64,000 bases of DNA from VRUE01 sp963812335 (GTDB taxonomy: Bacteria > Actinomycetota > Thermoleophilia > Solirubrobacterales > 70-9). Under the pieces are notes generated by a model. That model saw nothing but the letters and a program-made list of their open reading frames with translations, had not been told where the DNA came from and searched no databases. Each line of letters opens with the position of its first letter. The stretch's first letter is position 1. The stretch lies in the NCBI GenBank assembly GCA_963812335.1, contig CAWEUU010000006.1, positions 1 through 64,000 of the forward strand, read 5' to 3'. Positions 8,501-17,310 of the stretch are shown one piece after another. The translations under genes and the position numbers were made by a program.

Positions 8501-10144
8501 ATGGCTCACAAGGAGCTGAAGTACAAGGAGGAGGCACGCGGGGCGCTGCAGGCAGGCGTCGACGCAGTCGCCGACGCCGTCAAGGTGACGCTCGGGCCGA
8601 AAGGCCGCTACGTCGTGCTCGACAAAAAGTTCGGCGCGCCGACGATCACCAACGACGGCGTCACGATCGCCCGCGAGGTCGAGATCGAGGACGTCTTCGA
8701 GAACCAGGGCGCCCAGCTCGTGCGCGAGGTCGCCACGGCGACCAACGACGTCGCCGGAGACGGCACCACGACGGCGACCCTGCTGGCGCAGATCATCGTC
8801 CGCCAGGGGCTCAAGAACGTCGCCGCCGGCGCCAACCCGCTGGCCCTGCGCCGCGGGATCGAGAAGGCGGTCGACGAGGTCGTCGACGACCTGCGCGGCA
8901 AGCAGTCCAAGGAGGTCGCCGGCAAGGAGCAGATCGCCCGTGTCGCCGCCATCTCCGCCGCCGACGATGAGATCGGCAACGTGATCGCCGACGCGATCGA
9001 GAAGGTCGGCAAAGACGGCGTCGTCAACGTCGAGGAGGGCCAGACCTTCGGCATGGAGCTGGAGTTCACCGAGGGGATGCAGTTCGACAAGGGCTACATC
9101 TCCCCGTACATGGTCACCGACCAGGACCGCATGGAGGCGGTGCTGGAGGACCCCTACGTCCTCATCGCCAACCAGAAAATCGGCAACGTGCGGGAGATCC
9201 TGCCGGTGCTCGAGCAGGTCATGCAGGGCGGCAAGCCCCTGCTGATCGTCGCCGAGGACGTCGAGGGCGAATGCCTCGCGACCCTGGTGGTCAACAAGCT
9301 GCGCGGCACCTTCACCGGCGTCGCGGTCAAAGCGCCGGGCTTCGGCGACCGCCGCAAGCGGATGCTCGAGGACATCGGCATCCTCACCGGCGGCGAGGTG
9401 ATCACCGAGGAGATGGGCCTCAAACTCGAGAACACCCAGCTGGCCCAGCTCGGCAAGGCGCGTCGCGTCGTCGTCTCCAAGGACACGACGACGATCATCG
9501 ACGGCTCCGGTGACGCGGAGGACATCAAAGGCCGGATCAACCAGATCAAGCAGGAGATCGAGAACACCGACTCCGACTTCGATCGCGAGAAGCTCCAGGA
9601 GCGTCTCGCCAAGCTGGCCGGCGGTGTCGCCGTGGTCAAGGTCGGCGCCGCCACCGAGACCGAGATGAAGGAGAAAAAGCACCGTGTCGAGGACGCCCTG
9701 CAGGCGACCCGTGCGGCGCTCGAGGAGGGTGTCGTGCCGGGCGGCGGCGTCGCGCTGCTGAACGCGCAGGACAACCTCGATCCGGACAAGCTCGACGAAC
9801 CCGATGAGGCGACCGGGGCGCGCATCGTGCACCGCTCGCTGGAGGAGCCGGTGCGTCAGATCGCCGAGAACTCCGGCCTCGAGGGCTCGGTCGTCGTCAA
9901 CAAGGTCCGTGACCTGAAGGCCGGCGAAGGCCTCAACGCGGCCAACGGCGAGTACGGCGACCTGATCAAGGCCGGCGTGATCGACCCGACGATGGTGACC
10001 CGGTCGGCGTTGCAGAACGCCGCCTCGATCGCCAAGAACATCCTCGTGACGGAGGCGATCATCGCCGAGCCGCCCGAGGAGAACGGCGCCGGCGGCGGAA
10101 TGCCGGGCGGCGGCGGCATGCCCGACATGGGCGGCATGATGTGA
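8501..10144 (+). CDS. groL: GroEL (Hsp60) chaperonin
   Basis: A 547-residue chaperonin, standard length. Visible hallmarks: KVTLGPKGRYVVLDKKFGAP with the ATP-binding GPKGR, NDVAGDGTTTATLLAQ (catalytic Asp region), and the C-terminal Gly/Met tail ending GGMPDMGGMM. AAGGAGGAAGG stands upstream of the ATG. It follows groES and ends before a strong terminator. The Gly-Met tail is the classical kind, unlike the His-rich tail of some second actinobacterial GroELs, so this is probably the housekeeping copy. Confidence 0.98.
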   Translation: MAHKELKYKEEARGALQAGVDAVADAVKVTLGPKGRYVVLDKKFGAPTITNDGVTIAREVEIEDVFENQGAQLVREVATATNDVAGDGTTTATLLAQIIVRQGLKNVAAGANPLALRRGIEKAVDEVVDDLRGKQSKEVAGKEQIARVAAISAADDEIGNVIADAIEKVGKDGVVNVEEGQTFGMELEFTEGMQFDKGYISPYMVTDQDRMEAVLEDPYVLIANQKIGNVREILPVLEQVMQGGKPLLIVAEDVEGECLATLVVNKLRGTFTGVAVKAPGFGDRRKRMLEDIGILTGGEVITEEMGLKLENTQLAQLGKARRVVVSKDTTTIIDGSGDAEDIKGRINQIKQEIENTDSDFDREKLQERLAKLAGGVAVVKVGAATETEMKEKKHRVEDALQATRAALEEGVVPGGGVALLNAQDNLDPDKLDEPDEATGARIVHRSLEEPVRQIAENSGLEGSVVVNKVRDLKAGEGLNAANGEYGDLIKAGVIDPTMVTRSALQNAASIAKNILVTEAIIAEPPEENGAGGGMPGGGGMPDMGGMM

Positions 10145-10168
10145 GTCGCTTCTAGCGACCGAGGTTTG

Positions 10169-10196
10169 CGAAGGGCCCGGGAAACCGGGCCCTTCG
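10169..10196. terminator. Terminator of the groES-groEL operon
   Basis: CGAAGGGCCCGG - gaaa - CCGGGCCCTTCG is a perfect 12-bp stem with a GAAA tetraloop, followed by TCTA. It lies between groEL and the convergent hydrolase gene ending at 10198. Confidence 0.88.
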
Positions 10197-10197
10197 T

Positions 10198-11304
10198 CTA
10201 CCTGAGGGTCGCTTTTGCCGTCGCCGTGGGCTTCGGCTTCGGCGGCAGCGGCGGCAGGGTGCCTACGTTGTATTCGGTGTATTGGAGGAAGTTGGGGCGC
10301 CTTGCCTTGAGCCGCAGGGTGTTGGTCGTGCGCGGGTAGAGGCGCAGGGCGTAGGGGTTCTCGCCCGGGCCGAAGCCGGTGTAGTAGACGAACATCCGCA
10401 CCCGCTTGCGCTTTGCGGTCCAGGCGACCAGCTGCTTGACGAAGCGCGGTTCGTCCTTGCCGTAGACGCCCCACTCGGCGATCGCGAACGGCTTGCGGCG
10501 CCAGAAGCGGCCGCGGAAGAAGCGGTTGAGGTCCCGCCAGACCGGGAACTGCGAATAGAAGTCGGTGCCGACCCAGTCGACCCAGCGGGCCCCCGGCCAG
10601 TAGTTGCCGGGAAAGTTCCCCTTGACCCGCGGGGCGCCGCCGGGCAGCGGGCTCCAGATGATCGCCACCGGCGCTTCCGGCAGCGTTTTCGGCGGCGGCC
10701 CCTTGCTGCGCCGCACCGGCGGCAGGCCGATCCCGGCCAGGGTCGCGTTGACCTGCTCGAGCGTGGCGTCGCCGCGCACGATCGTCGAGATCCGGCGGAA
10801 GGCCTGCTTGTACCAGCCGGTCGTGTGGTCGCCGCCTTTCTGACTGCCGTCACAGTTGACCGCCGACCAGAGGTTGAGGCAGCGGTTGGGCTCGCCCAGC
10901 GGTCGGATGTAGCCGAGCACGCCGTGCGTGGCAAAGAAGTTGTTGACCTGCAGCAGGTAGTCGTCGCCCTGGCCGAGCGCGATCTGGCGCGGGGTGATGA
11001 TCTCGGTCAGCGTCTGGTCATCGGCGGTGGAGATGTGCAGGACCGGCCGCGTCTCGGTTTCGCGCCAGCGTTCGTAGGCCTTGTTGAGGCTGTTGCCCCA
11101 GGGGTGGAAGGTCTCCAACAGCGCCGGGTGCTTGTTGAGCAGATCGGCGAATTCGTTGTAGTCGTCGACGTTGCCGCGGTCGCTGACCCCGAAGAAGACG
11201 CTCGGGGCGGGGGGGACAAGCGTGCGTGCGGTTGCCTGGCCGGCGGCGAGCGCGAAGAGCGCGATCGCCAGGACCAGCGCGTGGCTAAGCCTCCGCAAGG
11301 ACAT
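10198..11304 (-). CDS. Secreted GH26-like glycoside hydrolase
   Basis: A 368-residue protein with a signal peptide (LSHALVLAIALFALAAGQATA). The rest resembles GH26-type (beta/alpha)8 enzymes: 'YIRPLGEPNRC' carries the expected acid/base Glu after strand 4 and 'FAIAEWGVYG' the nucleophile Glu after strand 7. The Trp-rich WPGARWVDWVGTDFY segment is also typical. It probably hydrolyses an extracellular beta-mannan or related polysaccharide, but the substrate cannot be read. Its start lies 20 nt inside the end of the upstream NAD(P)-binding gene, so the two form an operon. Confidence 0.65.
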   Translation of the reverse strand: MSLRRLSHALVLAIALFALAAGQATARTLVPPAPSVFFGVSDRGNVDDYNEFADLLNKHPALLETFHPWGNSLNKAYERWRETETRPVLHISTADDQTLTEIITPRQIALGQGDDYLLQVNNFFATHGVLGYIRPLGEPNRCLNLWSAVNCDGSQKGGDHTTGWYKQAFRRISTIVRGDATLEQVNATLAGIGLPPVRRSKGPPPKTLPEAPVAIIWSPLPGGAPRVKGNFPGNYWPGARWVDWVGTDFYSQFPVWRDLNRFFRGRFWRRKPFAIAEWGVYGKDEPRFVKQLVAWTAKRKRVRMFVYYTGFGPGENPYALRLYPRTTNTLRLKARRPNFLQYTEYNVGTLPPLPPKPKPTATAKATLR

Positions 11305-12175
11305 CGTCCATCCTTCTCGGAGTCACGCCGAGCTCCTCTGCGTCTGCGGTGCCGCGTTCGGTCGTCATCGATACCTCCATCAGCTCTGCCTCCTCCCAGG
11401 TTGCGAACACGGCCTCACCGAAGACGTTGCGGAGTGCGATCAGGCCGGCGCGGACGAGCGGCAGGGGCAGATGGACGAGCGGGCGCGGCCTCCCGGCGAC
11501 GCGGCTGACCAGGTCGGACATCTCGTCGTAGCTGAGCGCCTCCGGGCCGGCCAGCTCGTAGCGCTGGCGCGTATCGGCCGGGTCGCGGTCGAGCGCGGCG
11601 ATCACGCAGCGGGCCGCGTCATCGGCCCAGATCGGCTGGAAGCGGGCCTGGCCGTGGCCCGAGACCGGCAGCACGGGGAGGAAGGAGAAGCGGCGCAGCA
11701 GCGTCACCCAGGGGTCGCTGCGGTCGTAGACGATCGAGGGCGCGAAGACGGTCGTGCGCAGCGGCGAGGAGGCGATCGCGCGCTCGGCCAGCCACTTGGC
11801 GCGGAAGAAGCGGGTGCGCTGGGCCGCGGCCGCGTCGAGCGCGCTGAAGAAGGCGAAGCGCTCGACCCCGCTGCGCTCGGCGGCGCGCAGCAGCCGCACC
11901 GTCGCCAGCCCGTTCAGCTCCTCGATCCGGTGCGGCGGCTGGTCGCGGATCGTCGCCGCCAGGTGGATCACGCCGTCAACCCCGCGCAGCGCTTGGCGCA
12001 CGAGGTAGGGATCCGACATCTCGCCGAGGTCGCCGAGCGCGATCTGCACGTCGACCCGGTGCGCGCCCAGGCGGCGCGGCTCGCGCACGAGGCAGCGCAC
12101 ATCCTCGCCCCGCTCGAGCAGCAGCGGCAGCAGCCGCGACCCGATGCTTCCAGTTGCCCCCGTCAGCAGCAGCAT
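11285..12175 (-). CDS. NDUFA9/NmrA-like atypical SDR, NAD(P)-binding
   Basis: A 296-residue atypical short-chain dehydrogenase. The N-terminus MLLLTGATGSIGSRLLPLLL has the TGxxGxxG dinucleotide-binding loop; GVDGVIHLAA and the AKWLAERAI helix follow the NDUFA9/NmrA subgroup. The classical YxxxK pair is replaced by a 'FRAKW' segment, as in that subgroup, which often senses or binds NAD(P)H rather than acting as a dehydrogenase. The promoter TAGGGT sits 6 nt before the ATG, so the mRNA is probably leaderless. Downstream it overlaps the GH26-like gene by 20 nt. Confidence 0.8.
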   Translation of the reverse strand: MLLLTGATGSIGSRLLPLLLERGEDVRCLVREPRRLGAHRVDVQIALGDLGEMSDPYLVRQALRGVDGVIHLAATIRDQPPHRIEELNGLATVRLLRAAERSGVERFAFFSALDAAAAQRTRFFRAKWLAERAIASSPLRTTVFAPSIVYDRSDPWVTLLRRFSFLPVLPVSGHGQARFQPIWADDAARCVIAALDRDPADTRQRYELAGPEALSYDEMSDLVSRVAGRPRPLVHLPLPLVRAGLIALRNVFGEAVFATWEEAELMEVSMTTERGTADAEELGVTPRRMDDVLAEA

Positions 12176-12181
12176 GGTTGA

Positions 12182-12187
12182 ACCCTA
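12182..12187 (-). promoter_or_regulatory. Leaderless -10 box (TAGGGT) of the NDUFA9-like gene
   Basis: On the minus strand TAGGGT is followed by 6 nt and the ATG at 12175, with no ribosome-binding site. This matches the window-wide TAnnnT-N6/7-start pattern. Confidence 0.6.
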
Positions 12188-12301
12188 AAGACCCCCGCGT
12201 CGCCGCACGCGCTCATGCAATCCCTAAAATGTCCGCTCGCGCTTGGCAGGGCGCCTAGTTCCAGCCAGGCATCGCAAAGACGACCCAGGAGAAAGCTTCG
12301 A

Positions 12302-12574
12302 ATGACCTACGTCATCGCCGAGCCGTGCATAGGGACCAAGGACAACTCGTGCGTCGAGGTTTGTCCGGTGGACTGCATCCACCCGACCCCGGACGAGCCC
12401 GACTACGACTCGGTCGAAATGCTCTACATCGACCCGGACGAGTGCATCGACTGCGATGCCTGCGTCGAGGCCTGCCCGGTCGACGCCTGCTTCGCCGAGG
12501 ACCAGCTCCCCGCCGAGTGGGCCAAATACGCGCAGATCAACGCCGAGTACTACAAGAGCAAGGCATCTGCGTAG
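12302..12574 (+). CDS. fdxA: 7Fe/8Fe ferredoxin (FdxA type)
   Basis: A 90-residue acidic ferredoxin. The N-terminal cluster motif C-x7-C-x3-CP (Cys of EPCIGTKDNSCVEVCPVDC) is of the 3Fe-4S/4Fe-4S FdxA kind, and the second motif is CIDCDACVEACPVDAC. It carries electrons between cytoplasmic redox enzymes and could serve the P450 encoded at 25.3-26.7 kb, though this is inference. ATG 12302 is preceded by AGGAGA; the earlier in-frame start would add 29 unrelated residues. Confidence 0.93.
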   Translation: MTYVIAEPCIGTKDNSCVEVCPVDCIHPTPDEPDYDSVEMLYIDPDECIDCDACVEACPVDACFAEDQLPAEWAKYAQINAEYYKSKASA

Positions 12575-13245
12575 GCGGTTCCCGCATCTGCGCGGCGGCG
12601 CTCGTCGCCGCCGCTGTCCTGATCGCCGGCTGTGGCGGCGATTCGTCAAGCGAGCAGACTGCGACGGAGCCGTTCGCACCGAGGGTCGCGATCGAGGCGG
12701 TGGGCGGCACCGCCCGGGCCGACAAGCCGCAGCTCGAGGTCCGGGTCGCGCCGCGTTCCGGCGACGCGGGCATCCGCGCGGCGGCGATCGCCTTCCCGAC
12801 CGCGGTCTTCGTCGACCAGGCGGCGCTCGGCAACCTCTGCAGCGAGAGCGAGCTGGAGGATGACCGCTGCGCCGGCCGTCAGCGGATGGGGACTGCGCGC
12901 GCGGTCAGCCCCGCCTACGACGCGCCGCTGACCGGGCCGGTCTACGCGGTTTCCGGCTCCGGCGGCCTGCCCCGTCCCGCCTACGTGCTTAGCGGCGGCG
13001 GCGCCGAGGTGCTGCTGCGCGGCCGGATCGACGTCATCGGCCGGCGAATCGAGGCGAGCGTCGAAGACGTTCCCGAGATCCCGCTGGATGCGTTCGAGCT
13101 CACCCTCGACGGCGGCAAGACCGGCTATCTCGTGCTCAGTCGTGACATCTGCCGCTTCCCGGCGGTCGCCGCCGTGCGGCTCACGAGTCAGGAAGGCGAG
13201 ATCCTTACGCGCCGCGCGCCGATCGAGGCCGACTGCGGAAGCTGA
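12517..13245 (+). CDS. Lipoprotein of unknown function
   Basis: The frame reads a hydrophobic helix with lipobox LIAGC around position 12627, then a Ser-rich linker and a secreted domain of about 190 residues with conserved Cys (LGNLCSES, DDRCAGRQRMG, RDICRFP, EADCGS). The repeated pattern 'GNLC...DRC...RxGTARA...LxGPVYxVSGSGGLPRPAYV' is, as far as I recall, common in secreted proteins of Solirubrobacterales. The start is uncertain: GTG 12517 overlaps the ferredoxin by 58 nt and is the nearest usable codon. No enzymatic motif is visible. Confidence 0.6.
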   Translation: MGQIRADQRRVLQEQGICVGGSRICAAALVAAAVLIAGCGGDSSSEQTATEPFAPRVAIEAVGGTARADKPQLEVRVAPRSGDAGIRAAAIAFPTAVFVDQAALGNLCSESELEDDRCAGRQRMGTARAVSPAYDAPLTGPVYAVSGSGGLPRPAYVLSGGGAEVLLRGRIDVIGRRIEASVEDVPEIPLDAFELTLDGGKTGYLVLSRDICRFPAVAAVRLTSQEGEILTRRAPIEADCGS

Positions 13246-13265
13246 GCGCCGCCGAGGGCGCCGGC

Positions 13266-14426
13266 TCAGCCCTGGACGACGGGCAGCGGCGTGCCGCCGA
13301 CGGGCGGGGCTTCGGCCGGGGCCGGGGTGGCCTGTAGGACCGGCAGCTCCTGCGGGGTGGCGGCGACGATGCCGCGGGCGGCCTGGCGGATCGCCTGCGA
13401 GGCGGGCGAGTCGGGCTGGGCGGTGACCAGCGGGGTGCCGTTGTCGGCGTGTTCGCGCAGCGGCTCGGATAGCGGCACCTTGCCGAGCAGCGGGATGTCG
13501 AGCTCGTCGGCGAGCAGCTGGCCGCCGCCCTCGCCGAAGATCGTGAAGCGCTCGCCGTCGGGTGTGGTGAAGCCGGACATGTTCTCGATCGCGCCGAGCA
13601 GCTCGAGGTCGAACTTGGCGGACATGTCGGCGGCCCGTTTGGCGACGGTCTGCGCCGCCGGCTGCGGCGTCGTGACGATCACGAACTTGGCCTGCGGCAG
13701 CAGTTGGGAGAGGGTCATCGAGACGTCGCCGGTGCCGGGCGGCAGGTCGAGCAGCAGGTACTCCAGCTCGCCCCAGGCGACATCCTCGAGGAACTGCTGG
13801 ATCGCCTTGTGCAGCATCGGGCCGCGCCAGACGACCGCTGAGTTCTCCTCGACGAAGAAGCCGATCGACATCACCTTGACCCCGCTCGCGCCCTCCAGCG
13901 GCAGGATCTTGCGCTCGGCGTCGACCTCGGGTTTGCGGTTGACGCCGAGCATGCGCGGGATCGAGTAGCCGTAGACGTCGCAGTCGAGCGCGCCGGCGGC
14001 GTGCCCTTCCGCGGTCAGCGCCGCGGCCAGGTTGGCGGTCATCGTCGACTTGCCGACGCCGCCCTTGCCGGAGGCGATGCAGATCACGTTTTTGACCTGG
14101 GCGAGGGCGCCCTCGGGCAGCTTGCCGCGGCCGAGGGTCTGCTGCAGGTTGCCTTTCTCCTCGTCGGAGAGCACGTCGAAGCCGACCGCGACCGAGGTCA
14201 CGCCGTCGAGCTCGGAGACCTGCTGGGCGACGGCCTGTTCGAAGTGCGAGCGGATCGGGCAGCCGGCCGTGGTCAGGGAGACGACCACCTCGACCTTGCC
14301 GTCGTCCTTGACCTCGATCGAGCGGACCATGCCCAGCTCGACGATCGAGCGGCGCAGCTCGGGGTCGATCACGGCGCGCAGCTTCTCGGTGATCTGCTCT
14401 TGGCTCGGCAGCGGCATCGCGGTCAT
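13266..14426 (-). CDS. mrp: Mrp/NBP35-family Fe-S carrier ATPase
   Basis: A 386-residue protein. Residues about 4-80 are a MIP18/DUF59 domain (VIDPELRRSIVELGMV, TTAGCPIRSHFE). Then comes the deviant Walker A ICIASGKGGVGKST, the GALDCDVYGYSIPRML switch and the LLLDLPPGTGD Walker B of Mrp ATPases, which carry and deliver Fe-S clusters. The CxxC of many ApbC/NBP35 proteins is absent (IENMSGFTTPDGERF takes its place), as in other actinobacterial Mrps. The last about 45 residues are a Pro/Ala-rich extension. ATG 14426 or ATG 14417 could be the start; neither has a good ribosome-binding site. Confidence 0.88.
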   Translation of the reverse strand: MTAMPLPSQEQITEKLRAVIDPELRRSIVELGMVRSIEVKDDGKVEVVVSLTTAGCPIRSHFEQAVAQQVSELDGVTSVAVGFDVLSDEEKGNLQQTLGRGKLPEGALAQVKNVICIASGKGGVGKSTMTANLAAALTAEGHAAGALDCDVYGYSIPRMLGVNRKPEVDAERKILPLEGASGVKVMSIGFFVEENSAVVWRGPMLHKAIQQFLEDVAWGELEYLLLDLPPGTGDVSMTLSQLLPQAKFVIVTTPQPAAQTVAKRAADMSAKFDLELLGAIENMSGFTTPDGERFTIFGEGGGQLLADELDIPLLGKVPLSEPLREHADNGTPLVTAQPDSPASQAIRQAARGIVAATPQELPVLQATPAPAEAPPVGGTPLPVVQG

Positions 14427-14555
14427 TCTCGCAAAGCGGGGCGGCGAGCAGGCCGCACCGTGCGGCCTTCCACGCTCGACATCCGTCCGCAGGGGGGAGA
14501 GAACTCGGCGCTGCACCCTTGGTCCTCCATCTGCAAGTCGATTGGAGGAGGGGCG

Positions 14556-16841
14556 ATGTCGGGAGCGCGGGCCGGATTGATGCGAATCGTGGCGATGGGG
14601 GTGACGCTGGCGCTGGCCCTGCTGCTGCTGGCGGCGCGGGAGGCGACGGCGGCCGAGTACACGGTGGCGCAGTGCGGCTGGGGCGTCGGTGCCGATGCGA
14701 GTTGGGCCGACAGCACCGGCGGCGCCAAGTTCCGCCATGACGCTTGGTGCGGGAGCGGCGACGGCGCGCACATGAAGAGCTTCACCAGGGGCGGCGGGAC
14801 GGTCTCCGGGACCCGCTTCGCCCGCTGGCGCTGGGAGGCGCCGCCCGGAACCGGCATCGCTCGTGTCAGCGGCATCTGGTGGCACGCCCTTCACGACGGC
14901 ATGGAGCAGCGAGTCGGCGCCGGAACCTGGAGCGGCGGCTTCGCCCCGTTCCTGCGGGCAGCGAGCACCGACACGACCCAGCGCCGCTTCGTAGCCGACC
15001 TGAACACGCCGCAGCCGGCGCTGGAGGACCGGCTTCTGTGCGCGCGGGGGGAGAGCAAGTGGTGTTCGCTCGATCCCGAGTCCTGGTCGTCGGTCCGCGA
15101 GCTGGCGATCACGATTCGCGACGACATCGGTCCCGGCGCCTGGGTCTGGGGCCCGCTGACCGAGGGGGGTTGGCGCCGCGGCGCGCAGTCGGTGGGGTTC
15201 TCGGGAATCGACGAGGGCAGCGGCATCCGCTTCAGTGAGACGACGCTCGACGGGAACCGCATCGACCTGCACGAGTATCCGTGCTCGATGGCGATGATCG
15301 AGGGCTCTTGGTGGGGCGCGCGGATGAAGCCCTGCGACCGCCATGGCGCCGACGGGGCGACGATCGACACGACACGCTTCAGCGACGGCAGCCACAGCCT
15401 GCGGCACTGCACGACGGACTTCGCCGGCAATGTCGGCTGCACCGGCGAGCAGGCCGTCGGGATCGACAACAACCCGCCGGCGCACCCACGCAACCTGACG
15501 CTGGCCGGCGGCGAGGGCTGGCGGCGGGTTGACAACTTCGACTTCTCCTGGGGCAACCCGGATCAGGGCCCGGCCAGCCCGATCTGGGGCGCCTACTGGC
15601 GGATCACCGGGCCGGCGGGCTTCGACACCGGAGTGCAGTTCGCCGGCGGGCGCGACATCGCTGCGATCGCCGATCGCACGCTGCCCCGGCCTGGCATCTA
15701 CACGTTTCGCATCTGGCTGCGCGACGAAGCCGGCAACAGCAACTCGGGCTCGGCGGTCGAGCGGACGATGCGGCTCGACGACGTGCCGCCGGGGGTCGCC
15801 TTCGAGCCGGTCGCCGAGAAGACGAGCGCGGAGCTCCCGCGGGTCGTCGGCGCCGAAGTGAGCGACGCGCACTCGGGGCCGGCCGCGGGCCAGATCGAGT
15901 ACAGGCGCCTCAACGGCGCCCGCTGGCTCGAGCTGCCGACCAAGCTGCAGGCAGGCGAGCGGGCCGGAGAGGCGCGCCTGCTCGGGACCGTGCCGACGGA
16001 CCTCGGTCCCGGGACCTACGTCTTCCGTGCCACCGCGGAAGACGGTTCCGGCAACACGAGCTCGACCACCCGCCGGGTCGACGGCACCGAGATGGCGCTG
16101 CGCAAGGTGCCGCCGCCGGTCGCACCGGGCCGGCCGGCGCCCAGCCACGGCGAGGCCCGGCGTTCCGCGCCGCCGGCCGTCGCCCGCACGAAGACGCGCC
16201 TGTTCGCCAAGCTGCGCTGGCGCAAGCGCCGCGGCCAGCGGGTGACGGTTCCCTTCGGCGCCGGCGCGGCGCTCTCCGGCCGGCTGCTCAACGCCGCGGG
16301 CGCCGGTCTGGCCGGGCGGCGGCTGCGGGTCGTCTCGCGGCCCTCGCGCGGGGCGCTGAAGCGGCGCCGGGTCGAGGTCGTCAAGACCGGTCGCCGGGGC
16401 GGCTTCAGGCTGGCGCTGCGGCGCGGGCCGTCGCGACGCATCACCGTCGTCTACCGGGGCGAGTCGGGCCTGGCCCCGGCCCGGCGCCCCGCTCTGGCCC
16501 TGCGCGTGCGCGGCGCCGCCACCCTGGCGGCGACCCCACGCGGCCTGCGCACCGGCCAGACGGTTCGCCTGCGCGGCCGCGTCCGCGATCGCGGCGCACC
16601 CCTGCCGCGACGCGGCAAGCTGGTCGCGATCCAGTACTACGAGAGCGACGCCCGTCTCTGGCGGCCGGTCCTGGTTACACGCAGCGACCACAGCGGTCGC
16701 TTCCGTGCCTCCTACCGCTTCCGCTACGTCACGGGCACGGCGCGGATCCGCCTGCGCGCGGTGGCGCTGGCCGAGGAGCGCTGGCCCTACGCGCCGGGCA
16801 CCTCCCGTCCGGTCACCGTGCGCGTGCGGGGACCGCGCTAG
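14556..16841 (+). CDS. Large secreted protein with Ig-like and carboxypeptidase-regulatory-like domains
   Basis: A 761-residue protein with a signal peptide (IVAMGVTLALALLLLAARE, cleaved near ATAAEYT). Residues about 25-250 form a Cys-containing jelly-roll-like domain (QCGWGVGADASWADS). Residues about 300-500 hold two Ig-like units with SHSLRHCTTDFAGNVG and YTFRIWLRDEAGNSN signatures. The last about 200 residues are very basic with two beta-sandwich repeats (GRLLNAAGAGLAGRRLRV; RGRVRDRGAPLPRRGKLV). ATG 14556 has GGAGGAGGGG just upstream. It is divergent from mrp. A cell-surface structural or adhesive role is likely; no catalytic site is seen. Confidence 0.7.
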   Translation: MSGARAGLMRIVAMGVTLALALLLLAAREATAAEYTVAQCGWGVGADASWADSTGGAKFRHDAWCGSGDGAHMKSFTRGGGTVSGTRFARWRWEAPPGTGIARVSGIWWHALHDGMEQRVGAGTWSGGFAPFLRAASTDTTQRRFVADLNTPQPALEDRLLCARGESKWCSLDPESWSSVRELAITIRDDIGPGAWVWGPLTEGGWRRGAQSVGFSGIDEGSGIRFSETTLDGNRIDLHEYPCSMAMIEGSWWGARMKPCDRHGADGATIDTTRFSDGSHSLRHCTTDFAGNVGCTGEQAVGIDNNPPAHPRNLTLAGGEGWRRVDNFDFSWGNPDQGPASPIWGAYWRITGPAGFDTGVQFAGGRDIAAIADRTLPRPGIYTFRIWLRDEAGNSNSGSAVERTMRLDDVPPGVAFEPVAEKTSAELPRVVGAEVSDAHSGPAAGQIEYRRLNGARWLELPTKLQAGERAGEARLLGTVPTDLGPGTYVFRATAEDGSGNTSSTTRRVDGTEMALRKVPPPVAPGRPAPSHGEARRSAPPAVARTKTRLFAKLRWRKRRGQRVTVPFGAGAALSGRLLNAAGAGLAGRRLRVVSRPSRGALKRRRVEVVKTGRRGGFRLALRRGPSRRITVVYRGESGLAPARRPALALRVRGAATLAATPRGLRTGQTVRLRGRVRDRGAPLPRRGKLVAIQYYESDARLWRPVLVTRSDHSGRFRASYRFRYVTGTARIRLRAVALAEERWPYAPGTSRPVTVRVRGPR

Positions 16842-16844
16842 GGT
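16839..16844 (+). promoter_or_regulatory. Leaderless -10 box (TAGGGT) of the cyclophilin gene
   Basis: TAGGGT, whose first three bases are also the stop codon of the upstream gene, is followed by 7 nt and the ATG at 16852. No ribosome-binding site is present. Confidence 0.5.
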
Positions 16845-16851
16845 GGCGGCC

Positions 16852-17310
16852 ATGTCACAGGCCACGCTGCAAACCAATGCCGGGGAGATCGTGCTCGAAC
16901 TGCACGACTCCGACGCCCCGAAGACGGTGGAGAACTTCCGCAAGCTCGCCGCCGACGGCTTCTACGACGGGCTGATCTTCCACCGGATCATCCCCGACTT
17001 CATGATCCAGGGCGGCTGCCCCGAGGGCAGCGGCCGCGGCGGCCCGGGCTACGAATTCGAGGACGAGATCAACGAGCACAAGATCGTCCGCGGAGCGCTG
17101 GCGATGGCCAACGCCGGGCCGAACACGAACGGCTCGCAGTTCTTCATCGTCACCACCGAGGCGGCGCCCTGGCTCGACGGCAAGCACACGGTCTTCGGCA
17201 AGGTCACCGACGGCATGGATGCTGTCGATGCGATCGAGAAGACCGAGACCGGGGCCGGAGACCGGCCGCTGGCCGAGCAGAAGATCGAACGGGTGGAGCT
17301 CGCCGACTAG
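16852..17310 (+). CDS. Cyclophilin-type peptidyl-prolyl cis-trans isomerase
   Basis: A 152-residue single-domain cyclophilin without signal peptide, hence cytosolic. Catalytic and binding residues are visible: FHRIIPDFMIQGG (Arg-Phe-Met-Gln), GALAMANAGPNTNGSQFFI, and WLDGKHTVFGKV (Trp-Leu-His). It catalyses proline isomerisation during protein folding. The start is set by a TAGGGT box 7 nt upstream. The gene ends 4 nt inside the end of the convergent MMPL gene. Confidence 0.95.
   Translation: MSQATLQTNAGEIVLELHDSDAPKTVENFRKLAADGFYDGLIFHRIIPDFMIQGGCPEGSGRGGPGYEFEDEINEHKIVRGALAMANAGPNTNGSQFFIVTTEAAPWLDGKHTVFGKVTDGMDAVDAIEKTETGAGDRPLAEQKIERVELAD

Noticed and set aside
8393..10474. A 693-codon open frame antisense to groEL
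   Set aside because: It mirrors the groEL codons, has no start signal, and its amino-acid bias (Asp/Leu/Gly/His) is that of an antisense reading of a high-GC gene.
14430..16943. The long upstream extension of the mrp frame on the minus strand
   Set aside because: It is antisense to the secreted Ig-like gene. The Mrp protein begins at 14426 or 14417, where family similarity starts.
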